Shown here piece after piece: positions 18,018 through 26,880 of a stretch of DNA of 64,000 nucleotides. Where the stretch lies: NCBI GenBank assembly GCA_041390865.1, contig JAWKPC010000001.1, positions 434,001 through 498,000 on the forward strand, given 5' to 3'. The DNA comes from JAUIIK01 sp041390865. Lineage in GTDB: Bacteria; Chloroflexota; Chloroflexia; Thermomicrobiales; CFX8. Made by a program: the position numbers and the translations under genes. Each line of letters opens with the position of its first letter. Within the stretch, counting starts at the first letter, position 1. The notes beneath the pieces were generated by a model. That model was not told where the DNA came from and did no database searches. It saw nothing but the letters and a program-made list of their open reading frames with translations.

Positions 18018-18922
18018 GCGAGCGCGACGGCGGTCCGGTGTGGAGACGGTTCGATCCAGATGATGACTGGCCGGCGCTACTGGATCTACTGTGTGCCTGC
18101 TACGCGGCTGATGTCGCGGATATGGAGTTCTATTCGCTGAACCTCCGGGCGACGCGGGACGCGGGACATAGCGCGGTCGCGCTGGATGCTTCCGGGGGTG
18201 CGCTGGCCGCCTACGGCGTGCTCTGGCAGGGGCGCTTTCTGGCGTCCCTGATTCATCCTGACATTGTCGATGACCGGGCCTATGATCGGCTCATCGATTG
18301 GGCCGTCGATGCCATCGAGCGGACAGGTCCGGGGCGGGAATACCTCTGGCCTCTGGTTCGCAGCGACGACCAGCGCTCGATCGGGATGCTCGAGAGACGC
18401 GGGATGACGGTCGCCGACACCGAATTGCGGATGCGTCGAGGGCTGAACGATGCAGTCGAATCCTTCAAGCCTTCTCACGGATTCACGATCCGGTCGATGG
18501 ATCCCGAGATCGAGTTGAACGATTGGCTGGATCTCTACCGCGACGCGATCGGCGATCGGCCGAGAGCGATCGAGCGCTGGCGGAGATACCGCGACGACCC
18601 GGATTACCGGCGGGATCTCGATCTGATTGCCGTCGATCGGGAGGGCAAACTGGCGGGGGCATGTACCGCAACCATCGGCCGGCTCGAGGCCAGTTGCGGG
18701 CGTAAGGAGGGGCGGACCGAGCCGGTGATGATCGCTGTAGCGCATCGTGGCATCGGTCTTGGACGCGCGCTGGTTTCCGCGGCGCTGACGGCGCTGCGAG
18801 ACGCCGGTATGGAGTACGCCGCCCTGACCGTGGAACCCGATAACGCGCCTGCAATCGGCCTGTACGGGTCGCTGGGTTTCCAGACGGTTTACGAGGCACA
18901 GTGGTACGGATTTTCGGGCTAG
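18014..18922 (+). CDS. GNAT-family acetyltransferase with two GNAT-like halves
   Basis: A 302-residue protein whose C-terminal half is a clear GNAT domain: IAVAHRGIGLGRALVSAAL (acetyl-CoA loop), then LTVEPDNAPAIGLYGSLGF. The N-terminal half (about 1-145) has the length and strand pattern of a second, degenerate GNAT domain without an obvious pyrophosphate loop, similar in layout to mycothiol-synthase-like double-GNAT proteins. The ATG overlaps the GGT stop (ATGA), so the two are translationally coupled. That coupling raises the possibility of a thiol- or gamma-glutamyl-related substrate, but this is inference only. Confidence 0.8.
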   Translation: MSERDGGPVWRRFDPDDDWPALLDLLCACYAADVADMEFYSLNLRATRDAGHSAVALDASGGALAAYGVLWQGRFLASLIHPDIVDDRAYDRLIDWAVDAIERTGPGREYLWPLVRSDDQRSIGMLERRGMTVADTELRMRRGLNDAVESFKPSHGFTIRSMDPEIELNDWLDLYRDAIGDRPRAIERWRRYRDDPDYRRDLDLIAVDREGKLAGACTATIGRLEASCGRKEGRTEPVMIAVAHRGIGLGRALVSAALTALRDAGMEYAALTVEPDNAPAIGLYGSLGFQTVYEAQWYGFSG

Positions 18923-18954
18923 AAAGCAGCCACCACCGTATACTTCTATTCATT

Positions 18955-19584
18955 ATGGCGATGCGGGGACGCAGGCGAAGAGGCGAGTACTGGCGGTTGT
19001 TTGTGGCCGTCCCGATTTCGCATGCGATTCGCCAGACCATCATCGATATTCAGGATGAGCTTGCCGGCTGGACTCTACCGATGCGCTGGGTGAACCCGGA
19101 GCTTTCTCATATAACGCTCAAATTCCTCGGCGATACGAACCCGCGCCGGATTCGCGACATCGCCGGCAAGCTTGACTGGGCTGCCGGCCGGTCCGAACCG
19201 ATGGTGCTCGAAACCGATATCGTCGGTGGCTTTCCGAATTCTCGCCGTCCCCGCGTCGTCTGGCTTGGGCTGGCCGGCGCGACGGTGGAGTTGGAGCGGC
19301 TCGCTGATGACGTCGACGAAGTTGCCGTCGAGCTCGGCTACGAAGCGGAGCGGCGGGGTTTCAAGCCGCACATTACGATCGGGCGGCTGCGGCGCGGCTA
19401 TGATCCGCCAGAGGATTTTGAACTGGCGGCTCGCGAGCTCGTTGTCCCATCTTTGAAATTACACGTCGATCGTATTCAGCTCTACCAGTCCGTGCTCGCC
19501 CCTGGTGGACCGCACTACTCGGTGATCGACGAATGGCGGCTCGGCCAGGAAGCGCGAACGCCGAGAGCGCTAGACCACGGTTAG
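18955..19584 (+). CDS. thpR: RNA 2',3'-cyclic phosphodiesterase (2H family)
   Basis: A 209-residue 2H phosphoesterase, known to open 2',3'-cyclic phosphates on RNA. Both catalytic HxTx motifs are present: HITLKFLG near residue 47 and HITIGRLR about 80 residues later. The frame continues upstream to 18901, inside the previous gene, but the ATGs at 18955 or 18961 just before the basic MRGRRRRGEYWRLFVAV stretch fit the family start better. A C-terminal extension ends in TPRALDHG. It precedes prfA by 88 bases. Confidence 0.85.
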   Translation: MAMRGRRRRGEYWRLFVAVPISHAIRQTIIDIQDELAGWTLPMRWVNPELSHITLKFLGDTNPRRIRDIAGKLDWAAGRSEPMVLETDIVGGFPNSRRPRVVWLGLAGATVELERLADDVDEVAVELGYEAERRGFKPHITIGRLRRGYDPPEDFELAARELVVPSLKLHVDRIQLYQSVLAPGGPHYSVIDEWRLGQEARTPRALDHG

Positions 19585-19672
19585 CGACCTACTACCAACC
19601 CGGAATCCAGGCCGGTAAGGACCGAGTTCGGTCCGGCCACTCTTTCAGATTGTCACCAGAAGGTTCAAAACC

Positions 19673-20761
19673 ATGTCTACGATGTTTGACAAATTACAGG
19701 AAGTCGAGAGCCGTTACGACGAGCTGACGGATCGGCTGGCCGATCCCGACGTCGCGACGAACCCGACATTGCTTATGGAGATCGGCACCGAGCGATCCGA
19801 ACTTGAAGAAGTCGTATCGGCGTACAAGGAGCTGCGGTCGCTCGAGCAGCAAATCTCCGGTGCCGAAGAGCTGATCCAGATCGAGGACGATCCGGAGATG
19901 ATCGCGCTGGCCCGCCAGGAGCTCGACGATCTCCACGACCAGCGAGAGCCGCTGGTCGATCGCATCCGGAGATTGCTGGTGCCGAAGGACCCGCTCGATG
20001 AGAAGGACGTCATTGTCGAGATTCGCGGCGGCGCCGGCGGTGACGAGGCGAATCTGTTCGCGGCCGAACTGATGCGGATGTATCTGCGGTACGCCGAGCG
20101 CCAGGGCTGGAAGACCGAAGTCATCGATTCCCAGGATTCGGCAATCGGCGGGATCAGCCGGGCGACGTTCGCCGTTCGCGGTCAGGGCGCGTACAGCCAT
20201 CTGCGCTACGAGAGCGGCGTCCATCGCGTTCAGCGCGTCCCGGTAACCGAGTCGAGCGGCCGGATTCATACGTCGACAGCGACCGTCGCCGTGCTGCCGG
20301 AGGCCGAAGAAGCTGACGTCGATATTCATGAGAACGACCTCCGGGTCGATGTCTATCGTTCCTCCGGCCATGGAGGTCAGAGCGTCAATACGACCGACTC
20401 TGCCGTGCGGATCACTCACGTCCCGACCGGCATCGTCGTAACCTGTCAGGATGAGAAGTCGCAGCTCAAGAACCGGGCGAAGGCCATGCGCGTGCTGCGC
20501 TCGCGGCTCTACGAGATGGAGCAGCAGCGCCTGGCCGAGGAGCGCGGCGAGCTGCGACGCGGCCAGATCGGATCCGGCGACCGGTCGGAGAAGATCCGGA
20601 CCTACAACTTCCCGCAGGATCGGGTCACGGACCACCGGCTCAAGACCAGCACCGGTAATCTGCCGGGTGTTCTTGACGGCAGTATCGACGTCTTCGTTGA
20701 CGAGCTACGCGCGATGGCTGAGGCCCAGCGCCTCGAAAATGCCGGAATCGGTGAAGCTTAA
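19673..20761 (+). CDS. prfA: Peptide chain release factor 1
   Basis: A 362-residue class I release factor that recognises UAA and UAG. The GGQ motif that triggers peptidyl-tRNA hydrolysis is at about 234-236 (SGHGGQSVN). The N-terminal coiled-coil domain (about 1-95) and the conserved VEIRGGAGGDEANLF are present. AGAAGG-like ribosome site lies before the ATG; a second Met three codons in is also usable. The 3' end overlaps the start of prmC, whose product methylates the GGQ glutamine of this protein, a common and functionally meaningful pairing. Confidence 0.97.
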   Translation: MSTMFDKLQEVESRYDELTDRLADPDVATNPTLLMEIGTERSELEEVVSAYKELRSLEQQISGAEELIQIEDDPEMIALARQELDDLHDQREPLVDRIRRLLVPKDPLDEKDVIVEIRGGAGGDEANLFAAELMRMYLRYAERQGWKTEVIDSQDSAIGGISRATFAVRGQGAYSHLRYESGVHRVQRVPVTESSGRIHTSTATVAVLPEAEEADVDIHENDLRVDVYRSSGHGGQSVNTTDSAVRITHVPTGIVVTCQDEKSQLKNRAKAMRVLRSRLYEMEQQRLAEERGELRRGQIGSGDRSEKIRTYNFPQDRVTDHRLKTSTGNLPGVLDGSIDVFVDELRAMAEAQRLENAGIGEA

Positions 20762-21686
20762 GGGCAGTAGCCCGGAGCCGGAATTGATCGACGGAGAGCT
20801 GACCATCGCGTCCGTTCGCGCCTCGGGCCGGAAGCTCCTGGAGTCCGTCAGCGAGACGCCGGGGTTGGATGCTGATGTGCTGCTCGAACATGTGACCGGC
20901 CTCGACCGCGCCGGGCTCTTCGCCCGATCGACCGAGCCGCTGGACCACGTTGCCGTCGAGCGGTACCAGTCTCTCCTGGAGCGCCGTTTGGCCGGCGAGC
21001 CAGTGGCTTACATGATCGGATCAAGGTCGTTCCGGACGATCGATCTCATCGTTGACGCGCGGGTGCTGGTTCCGCGTCCGGAAACCGAACTGCTGGTCGA
21101 AGCCGGTCTCGCCGCGTTGTCGGGCATGGCGGGTAAGCGCCGGGTGCTCGATCTCGGGACTGGTTCCGGTGCCATTGCCCTGGCGCTGGCTGCGGAGCTG
21201 CCGGTTGATCACCAGCCGGAGATCAGTATCGTTGCCAGCGACATATCCCAGGATGCTCTCGACGTTGCCCGGACAAACCGCACAGCCCTCGGGTTGGATG
21301 ATCGGGTGGAGCTGATTCAATCGAATCTCTTCGATCGAGTTGCAGGCTGCTTTGACGTCGTTCTGGCGAACCTGCCCTATCTCCGCCAGGATCAACGGCA
21401 CCGATCAACCGCCCGGGAGCCGGAGCTGGCGCTTTTCGCCGGCGACGATGGTCTCGACCAGTACCGGAGGATGTTTGCCGGGATTTCGAAGCATCTCTCT
21501 GAGGGTGGTTTCGTGGCGGTCGAGATCGACCCCGACCAGTCGGCGGCGGTGCGCGGACTGGCAGATGCCTCCATTGGTGGCGCCGTTGTCGTCCTGAAAG
21601 ATCTGGCCGGCCTGGACCGGGCCGTGGCGGCCGGAGCAGTTGACATCGTACGTACGGTTGCGGAAACTACCAGCCATGGTACTTGA
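20739..21686 (+). CDS. prmC: Release factor glutamine N5-methyltransferase
   Basis: A 315-residue SAM-dependent methyltransferase of the HemK/PrmC family that methylates the GGQ Gln of release factors. The N-terminal helical domain (about 1-90) precedes VPRPETELLVE. The SAM motif is DLGTGSGAIALALA. The catalytic NPPY motif appears here as NLPY (ANLPYLRQ), a conservative variant. The frame is open well upstream, but that part is antisense-like prfA sequence; the ATG at 20739, 23 bases inside prfA, gives the normal length. The 3' end overlaps recG by 11 bases. Confidence 0.93.
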   Translation: MPESVKLKGSSPEPELIDGELTIASVRASGRKLLESVSETPGLDADVLLEHVTGLDRAGLFARSTEPLDHVAVERYQSLLERRLAGEPVAYMIGSRSFRTIDLIVDARVLVPRPETELLVEAGLAALSGMAGKRRVLDLGTGSGAIALALAAELPVDHQPEISIVASDISQDALDVARTNRTALGLDDRVELIQSNLFDRVAGCFDVVLANLPYLRQDQRHRSTAREPELALFAGDDGLDQYRRMFAGISKHLSEGGFVAVEIDPDQSAAVRGLADASIGGAVVVLKDLAGLDRAVAAGAVDIVRTVAETTSHGT

Positions 21687-24153
21687 ACTGGACCAGGCAG
21701 ATCGCCAGGCACTCGTCCAACTTCAGAAGGTGCTGGAGTTGGAGGAGCGCAAGGGCTTCACTGACACCGCCGCATCGAACGGGCTGGCAGCCTTCACCGG
21801 CGATCGGGTCCGGCGTCTCCTGCCGCTGCTCGATTCCGAGGGGCAGCGGATTCTCAGGGAGGTTGATGGGCTGATCGACCGTTACGGCCAGATGGGCGTC
21901 GAGAACCGCTCGCGGTGCGCGTCCGAAGCGCTGAAGCTGGTCAGTGGGCTCGTGTCGACGGCGCAGCTCGGGGCGCGTTCCCGGTCTCAGCCGGAGCGAA
22001 GCGCGCCGCCGCGAAAGGGGGTGCGGCGACGGAAGCCGTCGAAAGCTCCGGCGACAAGCTCGACCGTGCGGTCCCTCTCCGATCCGGTGACGGTGCTTCC
22101 GGGCGTCGGTCCATCCCGGGCGAAGCAGCTCGCCAAGGTAGGCGCCTCGACCGTGCAGGATCTTCTCTATCTCCATCCTCGCCGTTACATCGACTACAGC
22201 AATCTCGATCCGATCGCGAATCTCCTGTTTGGGCAGATCAGCACCGTGCAGGGCGTCGTCTCGTCGATCGACAAGCGGCCAACCCGGACCGGCAAGGAAC
22301 TGGTGGAAGTTGTCGTTTCCGACGAGTCCGGCTCGATCCGGGCGATTTTCTTCAACCCTTACATCGAGCGGCAGCTTCGGGTCGGCGCGCGAGTGTCGAT
22401 TTCGGGCCGGGTCGAGCAGCTTCGGGGCATTCTCTGCTTCAAGTCGCCGGAATGGGAACAATTGTCCGGCGACTCGATCCATACCGGCCGGATTGTCCCG
22501 GTCTATCCATTGACCCAGGGCTTGTATCAGAAGACGCTGCGCGGCATCGTGCGGGCTGCCCTCGATGTCGGGCTGCCGCTCGTCCGGGAATTCCTGCCGG
22601 AGGCCACTCTGCAGCGGGTGACCAATCCGCAGCTGATTCCGCTGAACGACGCGCTGGAGTGGATGCACTATCCGGAGGGCGAGACGCCGGACGACGCGCG
22701 TCGGCGCTGGATCTCGGCGAAGTCGAGGCTCGCGTTCGATGAGTTTTTGAGCCTCCAGCTGGGATTACTCCAGCGGAAGCAGGGCTACCAGGCCGACCCG
22801 GGCATCACCTTCTCACCGCCGGACGGCACCGTCGAGACCTATACCGCCGCGCTGCCGTTCACGCTGACCGGCGCGCAGCAGCGGGCATTGCGGGACATCT
22901 TGCGAGATATGGGCCGGCCGAATCCGATGACCCGGCTTCTCCAGGGAGACGTCGGTTCGGGCAAGACGGCGATTGCCGCCGCCGCCTGTTTCGTTGCCGT
23001 GCGCTGCGGCTACCAGTCGTCGATCATGGCGCCGACCGAGCTGCTCGCCGAGCAGCATCTGCGGAGTCTCCGCAACCTGTTTGCGGGTCTGCCGGAAGAG
23101 CTCCAGCCCCGGGTCGAGCTGATTACCGGCAGCACATCGGCCGCTGACCGGCGTGCCGTCCTGGAATCGATTGCCGATGGCAGTTGCGATGTCGCCGTCG
23201 GGACGCAGGCGTTGATCCAGGAGGGTGTCGAGTTCGGCAATATGGGCCTCGCGATCGTTGACGAGCAGCATCGCTTCGGTGTCGAGCAGCGGGCGGCGCT
23301 GCGCCAGAAGGGCGTGACACCGGACGTCCTGGTGATGACGGCGACGCCGATCCCACGCTCGCTGGCCCTGACGTTGCACGGAGATCTGGACGTCACGACG
23401 CTCGACGAGCTGCCGCCGGGGCGGCAGCCGATCCTGACGCGCTGGCTCCAGGGCAGAGAGCGGCTCGATGCCTACAGCTTTGTCCGCGAGCGAGTGCGCG
23501 AGGGCGAGCAGGCATTCATCGTCTTCCCGCTCGTAGAAGAGTCGGAGGCCGTGGAAGCGCGCGCCGCCGTCGATGAGCACGCCCGGTTGAGCCGGGAAGT
23601 GTTCCCGGATCTCCGCCTTGGTCTACTCCACGGCCGGATGAAGCCGTCCGAGAAGGACGAGGTGATGCTTGCCTTTCGGGACCGCGAGATCGACGTCCTC
23701 GTTTCGACATCGGTCGTCGAGGTTGGGATCGACATCCCCAACGCGACGGTGATGCTGATCGAGGGCGCGGACCGTTTCGGGCTGTCGCAGCTTCACCAGT
23801 TCCGGGGACGCGTCGGCCGGGGCGACCGCCAGTCCCACTGCCTGCTCGTGACGGATAAGGTCAGCCATGAAGCCCAGACCCGGCTGCAGGCCATGGTCGA
23901 CTCCGGAGACGGGTTCAAGCTGGCGCAAATCGACCTCGAAATGCGCGGTCCCGGCGATTTCCTGGGGACGCGTCAGAGCGGCCTGCCCGAGTTCCAGCTT
24001 GCCGATTTCGCCGACGTCCGCGACCTCGAGCGTGCCCGTATCGAAGCCGAGCACATTCTGGATGTTGATCCGAATCTGGATCGTCCGGAGCACGAGGCGC
24101 TCAAGATCCGGGTCGAGCGTTTCTGGACGAACGCAGTGACCGAGGTGAGCTAG
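21676..24153 (+). CDS. recG: ATP-dependent DNA helicase RecG
   Basis: An 825-residue superfamily 2 helicase that remodels stalled forks and Holliday junctions. An N-terminal family-specific extension (about 1-130), basic between 105 and 125, precedes the wedge/OB domain (PVTVLPGVGPSRAKQL, then VQGVVSSID). Walker A GDVGSGKT is near 425-432. The DExH box reads DEQH near 528. TATPIPRSL, GLLHGRMK, VEVGIDIPNA and QFRGRVGRG complete the helicase core. The start is the ATG at 21676 inside prmC. The stop is directly followed by rsmD, so this is a tightly packed operon. Confidence 0.97.
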   Translation: MVLELDQADRQALVQLQKVLELEERKGFTDTAASNGLAAFTGDRVRRLLPLLDSEGQRILREVDGLIDRYGQMGVENRSRCASEALKLVSGLVSTAQLGARSRSQPERSAPPRKGVRRRKPSKAPATSSTVRSLSDPVTVLPGVGPSRAKQLAKVGASTVQDLLYLHPRRYIDYSNLDPIANLLFGQISTVQGVVSSIDKRPTRTGKELVEVVVSDESGSIRAIFFNPYIERQLRVGARVSISGRVEQLRGILCFKSPEWEQLSGDSIHTGRIVPVYPLTQGLYQKTLRGIVRAALDVGLPLVREFLPEATLQRVTNPQLIPLNDALEWMHYPEGETPDDARRRWISAKSRLAFDEFLSLQLGLLQRKQGYQADPGITFSPPDGTVETYTAALPFTLTGAQQRALRDILRDMGRPNPMTRLLQGDVGSGKTAIAAAACFVAVRCGYQSSIMAPTELLAEQHLRSLRNLFAGLPEELQPRVELITGSTSAADRRAVLESIADGSCDVAVGTQALIQEGVEFGNMGLAIVDEQHRFGVEQRAALRQKGVTPDVLVMTATPIPRSLALTLHGDLDVTTLDELPPGRQPILTRWLQGRERLDAYSFVRERVREGEQAFIVFPLVEESEAVEARAAVDEHARLSREVFPDLRLGLLHGRMKPSEKDEVMLAFRDREIDVLVSTSVVEVGIDIPNATVMLIEGADRFGLSQLHQFRGRVGRGDRQSHCLLVTDKVSHEAQTRLQAMVDSGDGFKLAQIDLEMRGPGDFLGTRQSGLPEFQLADFADVRDLERARIEAEHILDVDPNLDRPEHEALKIRVERFWTNAVTEVS

Positions 24154-24729
24154 GTGCGGGTCATCAGCGGCGAGGCGCGAGGCCGTCCATTGCGAGCGCC
24201 GAAGAATCAATCGAAGACGCGGCCGATGGCGGACAAGATCAAAGAAGCAGCGTTCTCCTCGATGGAGTCGCTCGGTGTCTTCCCTGATCGCGTGCTCGAC
24301 CTGTATGCCGGATCAGGTGCGGTCGGGATCGAAGCGCTGTCTCGCTGGGCGACCCAGGCGGACTTCGTGGACCGTGACCGGACAGCTTGCCAGACGATCC
24401 GACAGAATCTGAGCCACACCGGGTTTGCCGACAACGGGCAGGTGCATCAGTTGTCCGCGGACGTCTTCCTCGGACGGGTTCGCGAACCGTACGACATGGT
24501 TATCCTCGACCCGCCCTATGCCGATCCTGACATCATCGAAGTGATCGAGCGCATCAGTAATTCAAACGCAGTGACGCAGGGCACGATATTGTTGCTCGGG
24601 CACTGGCCGCGGCTGGAGATTCCGGAGCGGATCGGCCGGTTCGAGACGCTCCGGCAGCGGTGCCATGGCGACTCGTGCTTCGCGATTTTCGAGTGGAACG
24701 ACGAGACCGGAGAGGTTCGGGAAGACTGA
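24154..24729 (+). CDS. rsmD: 16S rRNA (guanine(966)-N2)-methyltransferase
   Basis: A 191-residue RsmD-type rRNA methyltransferase. N-terminal VISGEARGRPLRAPK and TRPMADKIKEAAFSSM are family hallmarks. The SAM motif is DLYAGSGAVGIEALSR, and the catalytic DPPY is in VILDPPYAD. The start is GTG directly after the recG stop with no gap, and its own stop is followed at once by the coaD ATG. rsmD next to coaD is a widely conserved pairing. A C-terminal stretch after the catalytic domain is rich in Glu. Confidence 0.95.
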   Translation: MRVISGEARGRPLRAPKNQSKTRPMADKIKEAAFSSMESLGVFPDRVLDLYAGSGAVGIEALSRWATQADFVDRDRTACQTIRQNLSHTGFADNGQVHQLSADVFLGRVREPYDMVILDPPYADPDIIEVIERISNSNAVTQGTILLLGHWPRLEIPERIGRFETLRQRCHGDSCFAIFEWNDETGEVRED

Positions 24730-25239
24730 ATGGCAAGCCGTGCACAAGTGGCAGTATATCCTGGAACGTTCGATCCCATTACTCACGGTCACGTTGACAT
24801 AGCGACGAGAGCGGCTCGACTATTTGAGAAAGTCGTCATCGCCATTTACGACGGTGGTGAGGATGCGCCGAAGAAGCCCCTCTTTTCGGGAAAAGAGCGG
24901 TTGGAATTCGCTCGTGAGTCGCTGTGCCATCTCGACAACGTCAGCGTTGACACCTTTGACAATCTGCTCGTAGACTACTGTAGAGCGGTGGGTGCGGGAA
25001 CCATCGTACGGGGGCTTCGGGCAGTATCTGACTTCGAGTACGAGTTTCAATTGGCACACATGTACCAGCATCTTGATCCGGGACTCGAGATCATCTGTCT
25101 GATGACCCGGTCCGACCATTCTTTCATCAGTTCGAGCATCATCCGCGAGGTCGCTTCACTCGGAGGTACGATCACGAACCTCGTGCCACCGACAGTGGAG
25201 GCTGCCCTTCGGGAGCGGTTCGACCTGAACGACGCCTGA
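24730..25239 (+). CDS. coaD: Phosphopantetheine adenylyltransferase
   Basis: A 169-residue nucleotidyltransferase that makes dephospho-CoA from phosphopantetheine and ATP. The N-terminal PGTFDPITHGHVDI holds the TxGH nucleotide-binding motif. VRGLRAVSDFEYEFQ and the C-terminal ISSSIIREVASLGG are the other family blocks. Length is typical (about 160). Together with panB and panE in this window it belongs to CoA synthesis. Immediately downstream of rsmD. Confidence 0.97.
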   Translation: MASRAQVAVYPGTFDPITHGHVDIATRAARLFEKVVIAIYDGGEDAPKKPLFSGKERLEFARESLCHLDNVSVDTFDNLLVDYCRAVGAGTIVRGLRAVSDFEYEFQLAHMYQHLDPGLEIICLMTRSDHSFISSSIIREVASLGGTITNLVPPTVEAALRERFDLNDA

Positions 25240-25315
25240 TCGCGCCGAGAAGTGTGGCTATTGACGACGACGTTGGCCGTGCCCGGGCGAGGCCGAGAGC
25301 TTGAGGAGATTCGAG

Positions 25316-25813
25316 ATGCAACCCACGTCCGACCATACGCGAGATCATCGATCCGCAACGCTGATGCAGCTTCTCGACGATCTCGAGGAAGCCGTGACGC
25401 ATGGTCGGCGTTTTCCCGGGAGCAGCCGCGTCGCGGTCGACGGCCAGCACGTCGTCAACCTGATCGACGAACTCCGGGTCTCCCTGCCGGTCGAGCTCCA
25501 GCAGGCGCGCCGGGTCGTCCAGGAACGGCAGCGGATCGTCATCGACGCCCAGGAAGAAGCGCGGGGGATCATCGACTCGGCACAGGAGCGGGCGAACTAC
25601 CTCGTCAGCCAGGCAGGCGTGCTCGGAGAGGCTCGCCAGCGGAGCGAGCAACGACTGCGCGAGGCCGAGGAGAACGCCCAGCGAACCCGCCACGGCGTCA
25701 GCCAGTTCGCGCTGAGCGTCATCGACGATATCGAGTCGAACTTGCGAGACCAGCTGCATGAGCTGGAGCGAGCCCGGGCGACACTGGAGGAGCGCCAGCG
25801 CACCGGCGTCTGA
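25316..25813 (+). CDS. Coiled-coil protein, ATP-synthase-b/DivIVA-like, of unknown function
   Basis: A 165-residue protein that is mostly alpha-helical coiled coil (about 55-160), with heptad-like runs such as VVQERQRIVIDAQEEARGII. Its first part (LMQLLDDLEEAVTHGRRFPGSSRVAVD) is a short helix-strand region. It has no signal peptide or membrane segment. The ATG at 25316 is preceded by GAGGAG at a good distance. Position between coaD and DUF177-rpmF is, as far as I recall, conserved in related bacteria, where it is annotated as hypothetical or ATP-synthase-subunit-b-like. Function unknown; a scaffold or cell-division role is only a guess. Confidence 0.7.
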   Translation: MQPTSDHTRDHRSATLMQLLDDLEEAVTHGRRFPGSSRVAVDGQHVVNLIDELRVSLPVELQQARRVVQERQRIVIDAQEEARGIIDSAQERANYLVSQAGVLGEARQRSEQRLREAEENAQRTRHGVSQFALSVIDDIESNLRDQLHELERARATLEERQRTGV

Positions 25814-25953
25814 CTCTGTCCGGAACCTCTCGATTCACAAGGGAATTCCACGGTCATAGCGCGATCGCTACGGGCGTTGCCGTTTGACCGGCTCCCTCCG
25901 CTGACGATATACTCGTTCGGTTGTCCGCCAGAATCCGGTTGCGGAGGACCAGT

Positions 25954-26532
25954 GTGAAGAGACGGAAACCGGATCGCCGCGACCACGTCCCAGTCCGCGA
26001 TCTCACGAATGATACGGTCGTCAACGTCGCTCGCCTGTTGCAGGAAACGACGGGCGCGAAGCGCGAATATCGGTTGTCACTCGACTGGTTCGCGCTCGAT
26101 ACGGATTTGATGGCACGGGACATAACCGGAACGATGACGCTCATGCGGATTGCCGATGGCATCATGCTGAGTGGAAAGATCCAAGGCGTCGCGCTGATCG
26201 AGTGCGTGCGCTGCCTCGAGATCTACGACCAGCCGTTCACGGCTGAGCTCGAGCAAGAGTATCGCTCGATCTACGAGGTGGCGATGGCGTCGGTCGGAGA
26301 TGACGAGGACGCTGATTTCGTCAACGAGATCGGCGAGATCGATGAGGCGAATGAGATCGACATGGCGGAGCCGATCCGCCAGTTCGCTATTCTTTCGCTT
26401 CCGATGCGCCCTGATTGTGGCGAGGATTGCCCGGGGCCGGATATCGAAGAAGAGGCGGAGCCGAAGATCGACCACCGTATGGCCGTTCTCGCGGAGTTGC
26501 TCGACGATGCCGGAGACCTGGGCGACTCGTAA
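25954..26532 (+). CDS. DUF177 (YceD-family) protein
   Basis: A 192-residue YceD/DUF177 protein, a family linked genetically to 23S rRNA maturation and nearly always next to rpmF, as here. Signatures are CVRCLEIYDQPF mid-protein, a long acidic linker (DDEDADFVNEIGEIDEANEID) and the second Cys pair in RPDCGEDCPG. The GTG at 25954 with GCGGAGGA five bases before is chosen; an earlier TTG would add 11 residues. Forty-three bases separate it from rpmF. Confidence 0.85.
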   Translation: MKRRKPDRRDHVPVRDLTNDTVVNVARLLQETTGAKREYRLSLDWFALDTDLMARDITGTMTLMRIADGIMLSGKIQGVALIECVRCLEIYDQPFTAELEQEYRSIYEVAMASVGDDEDADFVNEIGEIDEANEIDMAEPIRQFAILSLPMRPDCGEDCPGPDIEEEAEPKIDHRMAVLAELLDDAGDLGDS

Positions 26533-26575
26533 CTCTATTGTGTCGAACTGTTAGAGATGTTGGAGAGGTACTACC

Positions 26576-26791
26576 GTGGGGGCTCTTCCGAAGCAACGAA
26601 TCCCGAAATCCAGACGGGGCCGCCGCCGGAATCACCAGCGGCTGACCACACCGAATATGGTAACCTGCCCCAACTGTCGTGCGTACAAGCTCTCGCACCA
26701 TGTTTGCCTGTCTTGCGGTCACTATGCGGGACGCGAGGTCGTGGAGATTGAATTCCGCGGTCCGTCGTCGTCCGAGCGAACGCCATCCTAG
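26576..26791 (+). CDS. rpmF: 50S ribosomal protein L32
   Basis: A 71-residue L32 protein of the large ribosomal subunit. GALPKQRIPKSRRGRRRNH is the N-terminal signature. The zinc-ribbon form is retained: CPNC and CLSCG, about 12 residues apart. The start is GTG with GGAGAGG upstream. It is followed by a hairpin and then the fatty-acid genes, a conserved order. Confidence 0.95.
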   Translation: MGALPKQRIPKSRRGRRRNHQRLTTPNMVTCPNCRAYKLSHHVCLSCGHYAGREVVEIEFRGPSSSERTPS

Positions 26792-26807
26792 GCAACGGCG
26801 GGGATCG

Positions 26808-26837
26808 TCTCCGGGAAGAATCGGTTGTTCCCGGAGA
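26808..26837 (+). promoter_or_regulatory. Strong hairpin between rpmF and fabH
   Basis: A perfect 10-base stem, TCTCCGGGAA pairing with TTCCCGGAGA, has a 10-base loop. It ends 43 bases before the fabH ATG. There is no following T run, so it is more likely an RNA processing/stability or attenuation element than a standard terminator. Confidence 0.5.
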
Positions 26838-26880
26838 TCATAGCTAGCGCGTACGGCGATCCGGGTTGAGGGGGAGGGTC

